The position numbers and the translations under genes are program-made. A model generated the notes under the pieces. It worked only from the letters and a program-made list of their open reading frames with translations. It made no database searches and was not told where the DNA came from. Shown here in pieces: positions 22,974 through 33,546 of a stretch of 64,000 nt of DNA (the stretch's first letter is position 1; each line of letters begins with the position of its first letter). The stretch is from Miscanthus floridulus. Its lineage: Eukaryota > Streptophyta > Magnoliopsida > Poales > Poaceae. The stretch is taken from NCBI RefSeq assembly GCF_019320115.1, contig NC_089591.1, positions 21,182,502 to 21,246,501 on the forward strand, written 5' to 3'.

Positions 22974-25900
22974 TGTAGCACCCGGTGTTAAGAACAAAAC
23001 CAAATACACACCATATGTGAGCCCAAGAAGTCAAATCTCACATATAGCTACAAATAAGGATAATATCAATAGACAATGCTCAATATATAACGTACTTAGT
23101 ACAAAGAATATAACCTCAGAGTATAGACAGTGGAAAGACAACTCCAATCTTCAGGCGAAGACTCCAAATCCATAGAGATAACGGACTGGTTGATCACAAG
23201 CCTAATTTCTCCAAACTCTAGCAATCTGGTACCCATCCAGGATTTTTATCCAGATAATTGAAAAATAAAGCAAGCGTAAATACATGTCATACTCAACAAA
23301 TATAACATGGGGTTCATGAAGCTCAAAAGGTTGACACTGGTTTACTACAATTAGCTTTTAATGAGTCATCTTTTTGCAATTGGGTGGCAACAAGTTTCTC
23401 ACAAGCCCATAAACACATGATCAGGTAAAAATGAATAATGAATAGCATAAACAGTAATCATTAGTGAGCATCTTCATCATCAGTATCATTTGTGTTCATC
23501 ATCTATTCCGTAAATGTTCTAAGGCCGCTCGTGACCGTGAGCATGACTAATATACCAATTTTACACTCTGCAGAGGTTGTACACTTCCACTATGAGTCAT
23601 GACTTACTCTTTCACCCGAGGTGATCAGCCTCTTGACCCACTACCAAGGAAGCTCGGCAGGGTTCACTATGATGCCTTTCAAAGATTCGTCTAACAAGTT
23701 AGGGCCATTAGATTCACTCGGCAAACAGATGTAGGAACCCCCCTGTCGAATGGCACAATTCCATCACGGCTATACACATAAGAGTAGAGGCTGTCCTATA
23801 CCCAATTCGTCAAGCCATTCTTATGCCAATAAAGGTAACCACTAACAAGCTAGAAAAAGGTCCTCATACTGAGCTAAAGCCAGAGCCATATAGCCCTCAC
23901 AGCTATACTATAAGTCCTGGATAATCACTTACAGATAAGTCCTTAGGGAGAGGAATCTAGAGCACCATAAAATAGCCCAATGCTCTAGCCCCCTTGTTCC
24001 ATGTTGTTAAAAAGCATCTTTTAGTGTTTATTGCATATACCATTAGTCAAGTTACAAGATCATGGCTTTAGTTGAGCACTAGCATCATACTACCCAATGC
24101 AATACCCCATAGGTATCAAAGTACAAGTACAAAAGTACTATGAATTAAATGATTAATGGTGAATAGGTAACAAGGAAGATCCCATGCTATACTTGCCTTA
24201 AACACCGATCCTTCAGTAAGCTTTAATCTTCAATATTCTTCGCCTTCTTCTTCTTGATCACCACGTATATCTCACCGATTGGACGTAATCATAACGCACC
24301 ACACAAGCATCCATACAATCATACACGAAGCAAACAATAGATCTAAATTAGAATAGTACATCAAACATAAAATCAAGATGAAAAGTTCATGAAACGAATC
24401 TACGTCTCGCTACGAACATATAGACGCGAAAAGCACTCTAATCGGAGCTACGGTGAAAAAGATACACCTACCGAAAGATCTACTTTATATGCAAAAAAGA
24501 AAACTATATGCTTCATGTGTTTTATTTATATAAAACATATATAAGAGGTTTTATAGATAATATAATTTAAGTCAAATTTATATTAGAATTATAAAACTAA
24601 AGTGAAAGAAATCATATTTTATTTATAAAACCGAATTGCATAAGTATTATTCAAATTACAGTTTAAACCATAAAATTTCAGAAATAATGACATGGTAACC
24701 ACTATTACTAACACGTAGATCTCATTGCTATGAATCTAACGCAACTTGAATGGGCTAAAACGGAGTTAAAACACAGAAGATATGATTTAAACAAGATTTT
24801 CTTTATTAAAGTAATAGATTAAATCTGACCTCAAATTTTTTAAAGTTGAAAGCTTTTCTAACAGTAGTATGAACATGTAGATTATGAAATTATGAACCTA
24901 ACGCAATTTGAACGGATCACAACAGAGTTAAAACGGAAAAGTTATGGCTAAAACAAATCAGTGGCAAATCTATAATTAACTGAAAACGTATTTTTGAAGT
25001 CAACCGAACAAAATTTGCTTTTAAAAGATTAAAGCGTAATCTATGGATTACGCAATGGACCATGGGTTAAGTCTGAAGTATTTATAAGGGCCTTTTTGTA
25101 AATCTAACAGTGAAGGGGTACGTTTGTATTTGGGCCGTCGGATTAGACTTGGACGCCTGGGATGGAATCGGGCGGTGAGATCGGCCGGCGACGGCTCACA
25201 TGCGGCGGCACCATGGCCGAACCTTGCTGGCGATGTTGGCTTCGATGCTCCCAGTTACCACAGGGCATGGGAAGACATTAGGGAGCAAGAGTAGATCGAG
25301 GACAGCTCAATGGAGGGCTCGGGGAAGGCTGCGACCGAACGGTGGCGAGCGACGGCGGGTTGGGTTGTTTGGAGCTTGCGGTGAAACTACGATGGCAACA
25401 CTGCATTAGATAGGAGCCAGAGAGAAGGAGGGGAAGGCGCCATTAGGTTCATCACCTTGTCTCAGTGCTCGGTACGGCCCCGAACTGCGGTGAATCGGCG
25501 GCGGAGTTAATGGCGACGGCGGGTGGTTCGATGGAATCCGACCAGGGTGCATGGCGCGGCTAGGGATAGGGCGAGGCATCTAGGCACTAGGATTAGGGGA
25601 TAAAGGTGGCGTGCAGCACCGAGGCTTCGTTTTAAAGGGAGCGTCGTGTGGGGCGCACGGCAAACGGCGAGGCCGGGGTGGACAAGGACACTTGCGCGAG
25701 TCCATTTTGTCGACGAGTCAAGGTAGGAGGCAGAACTGACTGGCGGGCCCAGGCGGTCGGTGACTGAGGAAGAAAGGAGAGCGGGCGGCATGGACTAAGT
25801 GCTGGGCCGCGGACATCGCTGGGCCAGCACAAAGAAAAGATGGGCCGCGCGGAGAATAGAGCGATGGCCTGCGGAGGGGAGGAAACGGGCTAGCACGGGG

Positions 25901-26504
25901 AAGCCGGGCCGTGCGGAGCGGCTACGGGAGGAGGAGGCAGGCCTGCGCGATGACTGGGCCAAAAGGAAGGGACGGGGATGGCCAACGGAAACAAAAGCCG
26001 AGAAGAGAAATTGAGAGCGGAAACAGAACTAGGCCGCGGAGAGAGGCAGGCCAAGCAGGCCTTTGGGCCAGGAAGGAGAGGAGTTTTCCCAATTTCCAAA
26101 TTTTTTCTATTTTGTTTTCAAAACAAATTTCAAATCTAAGTCAATCAAATTCAAATAGAGTTTTGAATATACTTTTCAACTCAAATAATAAAAAAATATA
26201 TGAGCCATTTTGGTAAGTTTTCTAAAAATAAGTTATACAACTTTTTAATTCTTTTATTTTCAATTTTTCTTTTCTTTTACTTCGAAGCCCGCTTCAAAAA
26301 CATTTTGGCATATTTTCAATTTAAATTAAATCCACACAATACAAAGAAATAAATGCACCAGCATGTATGCACATCCATGTTGCTAGCTTATGATGAATTT
26401 TAATTTAGTGAAAATTTTTATTTTTCTATATTTTCATGAGCACAAAATTCCAAATTAAATCATTTTAGCTCTATTTCCAGAAATTCAAATTTTAGGGTGT
26501 TACA
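22974..26504 (-). mobile_element. 5' LTR of element B
   Basis: It begins (plus-strand sense) TGTAGCACCCGGTG at 22974 and ends GGTGTTACA at 26504. It is colinear with 17414-20947 along its whole length; the GC-rich block is at about 25120-26090. Small indels relative to the other LTR (for example near 24960 and 26070) show independent decay after insertion. Confidence 0.92.
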
Positions 26505-28259
26505 TCGTCGGAGCCTGCCGCCCACCTCATCGTCCACTTTCTCTGGTTTATTTCCAACCGTCCGATCCAAAATCAAGGGCCGAGATTAGAACATACCCCT
26601 TCACCTGTCGTTTTGCACAAAGGTACTTATAATTATATGGATCTTAACTCGTCGTCCCTACATTTATGCTAAAGAGTCCCTGCACTTTTCTATATTATAA
26701 CCCTCAGCCAATGTGTAAATCCAGAATATGCCTTCTTCTTTTTAAAGTGTAGTTCCTTTCGGTTTAGATCCAAAATACGTTTTTATCTATTTACAGTTTT
26801 GCCACTAATGTTGTTTTAGTCATAAAATCTTCATTTCAACTCTGATTTGATCCGTTCAAGTTGCGTTAGGTTCATAATTGAGTAATCTACATGTTCATAC
26901 TACTGTTAAGTATGTTTTTGACTTTTAAAATTCAAGGTTAGATTTAATCTATTATTTTATTAAACAAAATCTTATTTAATTCATAACTTCTTCATTTTAG
27001 CTTCGATTTTTGTGATCTTCGTGTCTGTGTGTTCGTAGTGAGACGTTGATTCATTTTGTAAACTTTTCATCTTCATTCTATACTATTGGTGTACTGTTCT
27101 AACCTATAGCTTTTGTTTGCTATGTATGATTTCTTCTGGATGCTTGTATATTGCTGTGATTATCGAGTATAGAGGGTGAGCAATTCGTGGGTGAACAAGA
27201 GTATAACTTTGACGAGCAGGAGCATTTTGTTCAAGGCAAGTATAGCATGAGATTATCCTTGTTTTCTATCAACTTTACTACATTTATTCCATGCTACATG
27301 TGTCACCTTGATAGGGATTCCCTAGAATTGAACTTATACCTTGTCTCCTATAGGATATGCATTAGGTAACTTTGTTAGTGCTCAATTAAACCATGATTTT
27401 ATAACTGGACTAATGGTATATGGAATAAACATTAAAACATGACTTTTAGCAACATGAAAACTAGGGGCTTAAGTATTTAGCTACTTTCTAAATGCTTTAG
27501 ATTTCTCTTTCTAAGGACTTATCTGTAAGCGAACATCCGGGACTTATAGTATAGTTGTGAGGGCTACATGGCTCTGTCTTTAGCTTAGTATGAGGACATT
27601 TTCTAGCTTATTAGTGGTTACCTATATTGGCAGAAGAATATAAAACTGGTATATCAGCCTCATAGTGAAAGTGTACAACCTCTATAGAGTGTAAAACTGG
27701 TATATCAGCCGTGCTCACGGTCACGAGCGGTCTTAGACCCTTATGGAATAGATGATCACTAAGAATTATCTATTTATACTATTCATTATTTATGTTTACA
27801 TTGATCATGTGTTTTACTTTGGGATTGAAACAACTTGATGCTACTCTTATGCAAAAATTATGACAACTAAAAGCTAAATGCCTGTTAAACCCGTGTCAAG
27901 CCTTTTGAGCATCTTGAACCCTATGTTACACTTGTTGAGTACGACACGTACTTACGCTTGTTTATTTTCATTATTTGGATGAAAATCCCGGATGAGTAAT
28001 AGATGGCTATGGTAATGATGACTTTTCTGAGGATTACTAGACTTGTGGTCAATCAGTTGACGTCCCTGTGATATGGAGCTTCCGCGAGAGATTTTTCTTT
28101 ATACTTTCGCTACATTTATGTGAAGACTGTCTTATTATTCATGATGTAATAAGCACTTGTGAAGATACTATTTATAATTTGTCAGCTTATGCGTGTGACC
28201 GATCTCTGAACGCACATAAGATTATGTATCCCATTTTATCCTTAAAATCGGGTGTGACA
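26505..28259 (+). mobile_element. 3' LTR of element A, second part
   Basis: It resumes the A LTR after the target duplication TCGTC and ends GGTGTGACA at 28259. It is colinear with 1960-3909 except for one rearrangement: between about 27632 and 27660 roughly 220 bases present in the 5' LTR (about 3090-3315) are missing. They are replaced by a filler, TAAAACTGGTATATCAGCC, that copies sequence found again at 27692-27710. The total 3' LTR length, without B, is about 2.57 kb. Confidence 0.85.
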
Positions 28260-29521
28260 CAAATGAAAAATTTATCAACTATAAAGTTTTATAACTTTTC
28301 AAGATCTACAACTTCTATTTTGGTAGTTTCTTCATTTAAGGTCGTTTACAAAATTTGAATTTCAAATTTAAAAAATTCAAACATAGTTTTCCTTGATCAA
28401 AAAGTTGTCAACTATAAAGTTTCGTAACTTTTCAAGATCTACAACGTTCATTTTTGTTGTTTGTCCATCCGAGGTTGTTTAAAAAATTCAAATTTCAATT
28501 TTTTGGAAGTTCAAACGTCTTGACAAGATGATTTCAAATTAAAAAGTTGTCAACTACAAAGTTGTATAACTTTTTGGGATCTACAACTTTTAATTTGGTT
28601 GTTTCTACATCCGAGGTCATTTGAAAAAATTGAAATTCAAATTTGAGAAATTCAAACGTAGTTTTCCTTGATAAAATAAATTCAAATAAAAAAGTTATCA
28701 ACTACAAAGTTCCATAACTTTTGGAGATCTACAACTTTTATTTTGGTCATTTGGTCATCCGATATAATGATAGTAACATTGTTCACAAAATTTACATATC
28801 CCTCTTTGTAGTTCTATAAGAGAGATATGTAAATTTTGTGAACAGGATCAAGAAATGACCAAAGTAAAAGCCGTAGATCTTGATGAGTTCTACAAATTTT
28901 ATGCTCATGAATTTTTCAGAAATCATTTAATATTTCAAAATGACCTTTGAAGTTATCGTTTTTGGAAGTTCAAAATTCAAATAGATAAAACACAGTCACA
29001 TGAAAAGATGAACAAAATAATAGCTGTAAGAACAAAATAAATTAATAGAGCATGATTTTAGAAAATTTTAGAAAAAACAATCATCAAATTTGAAGTTAGT
29101 ATGAGGGATAAAGACTAGTTACAAGTTTTAGTCAGAGATTAAAAAGAGAAATCAGTGTTCTTCAACAATTTTAAAATTAAATTTCAAACTGCATTTTGAA
29201 GCAGTAAATGATTTCAAATAAAAAAGATGTAAATAGAAAAGTTTCATATCTTTTTGAGATCTACAACTTTTATTTTGATCATTTCTCCATCCAAGGTCGT
29301 TTAAAAAAATTTAAATTTTAGTGCTTAATTTTTACTATTCGGCGTATATTTGCAGGGATGGTTTAATATTGAGCCGTCCCTACAATGACGGCTGATAACA
29401 GCAGCAACCCCTACAAATCCCCCTATAAATAGATTTATAGAGGCGGCTTGTTTGAGCATCGTTTGTAGGGGTGGCTCAAAAAAAAAAAAGAGACATTGGT
29501 ATAAATCTTTTTTTACTAGTG
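28260..29521. mobile_element. CACTA-type transposon terminus 1
   Basis: The right edge reads TTTTTTTACTAGTG (29508-29521), which is CACTAGTAAAAAAA on the minus strand, a CACTA-superfamily terminus. Inside it are GC-rich direct and inverted short repeats (29345-29475, around GCGGCT and CCCCTACAA). Further in are at least five degenerate units of about 120-140 bases built around ACTATAAAGTTTCGTAAC and GATCTACAAC (28270-28760 and 29225-29300). No transposase is present. The left edge coincides with the end of element A, so the missing half may lie left of A or be lost. Confidence 0.6.
28781..28843. repeat. Inverted repeat in CACTA-like DNA
   Basis: Arms at 28781-28800 and 28824-28843 are perfect 20-base reverse complements (left arm GTTCACAAAATTTACATATC) with a 23-base loop. 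Outside the arms the symmetry continues imperfectly, since GATCTACAACTTTTATTTTGG at about 28720 faces its reverse complement at about 28860-28900. A weaker relative occurs at about 31632-31715 in the second CACTA region. Confidence 0.85.
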
Positions 29522-29533
29522 CATTTCTTCACG

Positions 29534-29910
29534 AATGCAGGTCTTGGTGTATTCATCATATATACCCAGGCGCAGCAAACACAGACTGTGTTCCTATAGG
29601 CGACAATATGCAACACCACATTAGTTCTAATGGCGGAGGTGACAGCTCTATCTCTAGCTGCAATGGCGGCATCCTTGCTCCATCTCCAGTCACCCAACTA
29701 CCTGGTGGACAACCAATAGTTGGTGACCTTCTTCAATGGTACATAACGTTCCACAGCACCAGAATGGACAATCAAACCCTTCACTCAGAAGTTCATCAAC
29801 TACAACTCAGCAAACACATACAGGATTTTCGAGGTTCCTAGGAATCTGAACCAGACGACGCATCTATTAGCGCAGTAGGCAAGAATGACGTCGCAAACAG
29901 ATCATCACTC
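29534..29910 (+). pseudogene. RNase H-like fragment of non-LTR retroelement type
   Basis: Reading in one frame gives NAGLGVFIIY, then MAEVTALSLAAMAASLLHLQ, YLVDNQ and, after a frame change near 29745, PEWTIKPFTQKFINYN and YRIFEVPRNLNQT. This pattern (Glu in the AE-AL helix, Asp in DNQ, a late R-N-N) is that of the RVT_3 RNase H domain at the end of plant LINE reverse transcriptases and of some host RNase H-like genes. The first catalytic Asp should lie just upstream but is cut off by the CACTA edge at 29521. In-frame stops occur after VFL and after DNQ. It is a dead fragment; whether it is LINE or host gene in origin is open. Confidence 0.6.
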
Positions 29911-30567
29911 TATAACCATATCCTGTACAAATCAGAGTCATGTAAACATGCGCCCATAAAGAGAGGCACTCTCTTTTGTACACTGGGAGTGTTTTTTCAT
30001 TCAAACAGCTCGATGCTGTTGAAGAAGATATGCTAGTTATAAAAAAAACCTTTCCACCAATGAACCGAGAACGTGCACATGGCACAAGCTTTCATCAACT
30101 AACTAACTTATAATTAACTTACATATTGAATGTCAATGAATGACTGAATGAAAGCAGTTAAGTTTTCATCAATTTCATCTTTTTTCGAATACACAAAAGA
30201 CTTGTGTATCGTTGTATTAAGATAGAAAGGAAACACAAACGTGTTTACATCGTGCTGTCTTTGCTAATAGAACCAGACTGCTTTTTCGTTAACCTTGGGC
30301 ATACCATGAATGGTTTTTATTACTGGATCATATTGATGGACTTGGACTTAAAGCAATTGGATTGGATTACATTGCCCATTAGTCAGTTTAATGGGGTAGG
30401 ATTGAACTTGGGATTTTGTCTCTTAGATTTTCAATGGATTTCTCTATATGTATTTCGATCCTAATAATCTATTGACATGTCTAATAGTATTTATGCATGC
30501 CATTATCAGAACTTTGTTACTTATTAATTCCATGGTTGGACAGTACGATTATTGCATCTCCTGGCAT
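29911..30567. other. Intergenic DNA, no gene recognised
   Basis: AT-rich sequence following the RNase H fragment. Near 30182-30212 the string TTTTTTCGAATACACAAAAG with its small hairpin (ATACACAA, then TTGTGTAT) resembles a sequence often seen at the ends of grass non-LTR elements, but I cannot confirm that. No coding frame with recognisable residues is present. Confidence 0.4.
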
Positions 30568-30740
30568 AGGGGCGGTGAAGTCTATCTCATTTTGTAATCA
30601 TCTCCTATTAACCTTATCCCGCATCAGCTAAAAACGGATACAGGGGCGGTGGAGCCTATCTTCTGAATTTGTAATCGTCACTTGTTCACCTTATCTCGCA
30701 TAAGCTAAAAACAGGGGCAGCGGAGCGAGCCTATCGTGCT
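30568..30740. repeat. Short tandem repeat, about 2.3 copies of a 71-74 bp unit
   Basis: Units start AGGGGCGGTG at 30568, AGGGGCGGTG at 30642 and AGGGGCAGCG at 30713. Each continues through TCTATC or CCTATC, TTTGTAATC and AGCTAAAAAC. The copies differ at several bases, so the array is old. Function unknown. Confidence 0.75.
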
Positions 30741-30829
30741 TGTTCTTCCCAATTAAGGGAGGGATAAGCCTTTGTGTTTGGAGTGCCAATGTCCCTGACA
30801 AAAATATTGATCTACAACTTTCACAACGG

Positions 30830-32161
30830 GATACAGTCGTTTCGCCGAGTGCCAGGGGCACTCGGCAATGGCTAAAAAACACTCGGCAACTGCTTTGCCG
30901 AGTGTAACACTCGGCATACAACACACGGTATCTTTTTGTCGGTAAACAGCTATTTATCGAGTGTTTTTTGTTGGGCAAAATGAAAATGCGAAAAAACCAA
31001 AAAATAATAGAAAAAATTTTCAAATTTTTTTTTCGGGGGAGGCTGCCACCCTGTCAGCGCCCGCCCGTCTTCATCGAAGTCGTGCATTTCTTGCACTAAA
31101 TTCGAGGCCGGCTCCCTCGCGTGTCTGCTGCTCTACCACTGCTACTACACTGTCACTTGTGTCTAGATTCCGTTATCTATCCTCGTATATTATACTAAAC
31201 CGAGAGTAAATGGCTTGTTTGAGACCCTAAACGAATTCAAATAAAAAAGTGGTCAACTATAAAGTTTCATAACTTTTCGAGATCTACAATTTTTATTTAG
31301 GAAGTTTTTTCATCCGAGGTCGTTTGAAAAATTTGAATGTCAAATTTGAGAGATTCAAACGTAGTTTTGCATGATAAGATGATTTCAAATCAAAAAGTTG
31401 TCAACTACGTAGTTTCATAACTTTTGGGGATCTACAATTTTCATTTAGGAAGTTTTTCCATCCGAGGTCTTTTGAAAAATTCAAATTTTAAAATTTTCAA
31501 ATTCAAAATGTCGTTTTTGCATGACAAGATGATTTCAAATCAAAATGTTGCCGACTATAAAATTTCATAACTTCTCAAGATCTACAAAGTTTATGTTGGT
31601 CATTAGTTCATCCGATATAATGGTAGTAATATTGTTCACAAATCTTATACATCTCTCTTCTACTTTCATAAAACTAATATGAGAGATATGAGAGATGTAG
31701 ATTTTATGAACAACGTTATTGTCGCTTTGTCAAATGAAGAAATGACCAAAATAAACTTTGTAGATCCTGAGAAGTTATACAACTTTGTAGTTGAAAAGTT
31801 TTTCATTTGAATTCATTTAGGGCATCAAAAATTGCTTTGAAAAACTGATTTGCTGGGGGGGGGGGAATGCACACGGCAAAATGCCTCTTTCCCGAGTGCC
31901 AAAACAAAGGCACTCGGCAAAATACATCTTTGCCGAGTGCCAGAAAAAAGGCACTCAGCAAAGACGCATTTTGCCGTGTACCAAAAAATAGCACTCGACA
32001 AAATACATATTTGCCGAATGCCAGAAAAAAAACACTAGGCAAAGACGCATTTTGTCGAGTGTTTTTTTTTGCCGAGTGTATTTTATTTGGCATTCGGCAA
32101 AGACCGTCTTTACCCAGTGCCTGATAAAATACACTCGGCAAAGTGCCGGTTTCCGATAGTG
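30830..32161. mobile_element. CACTA-type transposon 2 (non-autonomous or remnant)
   Basis: The right edge reads TTTCCGATAGTG (32150-32161), CACTATCGGAAA on the minus strand, the standard CACTA terminus. Subterminal repeats GCCGAGTG and GGCACTCGGCAAA occur many times in both orientations at 31867-32150 and again at 30843-30965, where the other end should be. The middle (31205-31800) holds degenerate units with GATCTACAA and a loose inverted repeat, like the first CACTA region. No transposase is seen. A clean left CACTA terminus is not visible, so the left border is approximate. Confidence 0.75.
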
Positions 32162-32690
32162 TTTGTGGTCCGTTACCATGGGAGGAGAATCATGGGCAGT
32201 CCCAGTCCACCTTCATGCTGCCCCAAAGGTCTCTCCTCTCTTTATATATGAATTAAAAGTCCTGTCCTGTTTTTTTTTTTTGGCTGATGTTGGCTGCATA
32301 TTAATTTAAGTGCATAGGTACGGGTGGTCTGGAATGCGCAGCACCGACGGTCATGCATGGCTGGTTAACAACCGTGTATGGCTACCATTAGGAACGTAGT
32401 AAAATAGGCATGCCGCTAGGCCATGGGACAGGTTACACACCCCTATTTTGGGGGATTTTCTTCTTCCTCGGTCACCTTGATATTGGGGGAGCTTCACCTC
32501 CCCTGCCTTCTCTTGTCGACGTCTCCCTCTCCCTCTCCCTCTCCTTCCTCCAGCACCAGCGGCAGCTATCGGGGCACGACAGCTGCAGTGAAGAGTCATC
32601 CTTCAGGGGGAGGAGGAAAGGGGACGACGGCACGAGTTTAAGCCAACAATCTCTCGTCATATCGTAACAGAGAGCACAACGACAGAAGCC
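32162..32690 (+). promoter_or_regulatory. Upstream region of the DUF1685 gene
   Basis: The 529 bases between the CACTA edge and the gene start are not obviously repetitive. They hold a TATA-like string TTTATATATG (32241-32250), a CT-rich stretch, and a (CTCCCT) microsatellite at 32522-32544, common in grass 5' leaders. If transcription starts about 30 bases after the TATA box the leader would be near 400 bases and would contain short upstream ORFs, such as one starting at 32423 and ending at 32641. The start site is not proven by the sequence. Confidence 0.45.
32522..32544 (+). repeat. CTCCCT microsatellite in the DUF1685 leader
   Basis: Three to four copies of a CTCCCT hexamer lie about 150 bases upstream of the start codon. 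Such pyrimidine-rich leader repeats are common in grass genes and are length-variable. Confidence 0.8.
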
Positions 32691-33546
32691 ATGGGCAGTA
32701 ATGGCAGAGAGCATAGGTGCGGAGTCCCATGCCCGCCGCCTTTATCACTTTACAGGGACTGGAAGGAGGAAGAGTTCGTCAAGACCGGCAAACACCGGCA
32801 GTCGCCGCTGGAACAGTCAACATCGATTGCGGCCACAGCCGGCATTGCCAACAAGAAGAGGTTCTCGAAGCAGCTGTACATGAAGGAGACCACCGGGGAG
32901 GTCAAGTGGGAGAAGCGGAGGCGGCAGATACAACGACAGAGGAGCAGCATGCGCCTGAACGAAGCCGACGACAGGGCCGGTGGCAGCACTGTTTGTCCTA
33001 TTGACAGCGAGGCGAGCTCGAGCGCGGAGCGGGTGGCCAAGCGTATAATCGACGAGGACCTCGATGAGCTGAGGGGATCCATGGATCTTGGCTTCAGCAG
33101 GTTCGACGAGCAGATGGGCGGGCAGGACCTCTGCGACACCCTCCCCGCCCTCGACCTCTACTTCGCCGTCAACCGGCAGCTGTCCGAGCCCAAGATGCGG
33201 TTTTCTACGACCTCAGCGCCGTCTCTGTCGGCCACCAAGTCGTCGCCCAACCTCTGCGGCACGCCCACCCCAGGTAGCCCTAGTGCTCACTCTAATAACC
33301 CCTTGGAGTCGTGGAAGATCTGCAGTCCAGGTAATTTGAGTTGCAGAAAATTTCCATGATTTTGTTAACTTTTGCAGTTTCTTATATTGGGAACAAACAG
33401 TGTATCTTGGCATTGAGTTGTGCTGATCGTTTTTTCCATCTCCTTTGTCGATTCTTGATGCAACAGGAGATAACCCACAGCTTGTGAAGACAAGGCTTAG
33501 GCACTGGGCTCAAGTAGTGGCTTGTTCAGTGAAGCACTCCTGCTGA
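32691..33546 (+). CDS. DUF1685-family protein, two exons, 239 residues
   Basis: Exons are 32691-33330 and 33467-33546, joined at CAG|GTAATT and CAACAG|GA in phase 1, giving 239 residues. The start codon has a good context (GCCATGG). The N-terminal 90 residues are basic. Residues 118-133 (RIIDEDLDELRGSMDL) and 145-163 (QDLCDTLPALDLYFAVNRQ) form the conserved DUF1685 core. Residues 171-206 are Ser/Pro-rich and probably disordered. The second exon encodes DNPQLVKTRLRHWAQ and ACSVKHSC, the typical family C-terminus, which strongly supports the splice. The family is plant-specific with no established biochemical role; no signal peptide or membrane segment is seen. Length is usual for the family and there are no stops or frame changes, so it is probably a working host gene. 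A CACTA terminus ends 529 bases upstream. Confidence 0.93.
33331..33466 (+). other. Intron of the DUF1685 gene
   Basis: A 136-base intron with donor GTAATT and acceptor GCAACAG, preceded by a T-rich tract (TTTTTTCCATCTCC). Splicing restores the conserved C-terminus; reading through would instead end at 33357-33359 after a few unrelated residues. Confidence 0.9.

Larger units (their letters stand above)
17414..26504 (-). mobile_element. Retrotransposon B: complete but gutted, nested in the 3' LTR of A
   Basis: Two direct repeats of about 3.53 kb (17414-20947 and 22974-26504) enclose a 2.03 kb interior. On the minus strand each LTR starts TGTAACACCCTAAAATTTG and ends GGGTGCTACA or close to it. 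A primer site and a polypurine tract lie at the expected inner edges, so B runs on the minus strand. The flanks TCATC and TCGTC are a near-perfect 5-bp target duplication. The LTRs differ by a few percent, with more differences near 17414-17640. The total length of about 9.1 kb is mostly LTR. B lacks a usable gag-pol and must have moved with proteins supplied by a relative. Its LTR body shares many blocks with A's, so this is insertion into a cousin. Confidence 0.93.

Noticed and set aside
29452..29841. 129-residue plus-strand ORF starting in the CACTA terminus
   Set aside because: It is out of frame with the RNase H reading, starts inside a transposon end, and has no recognisable domain.
31857..32179. 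ORFs with repeated Lys/Asn/Gln patterns and apparent direct repeats resembling a CRISPR array
   Set aside because: They are subterminal GCCGAGTG repeats of a CACTA element, variable in spacing and orientation, in a plant genome.
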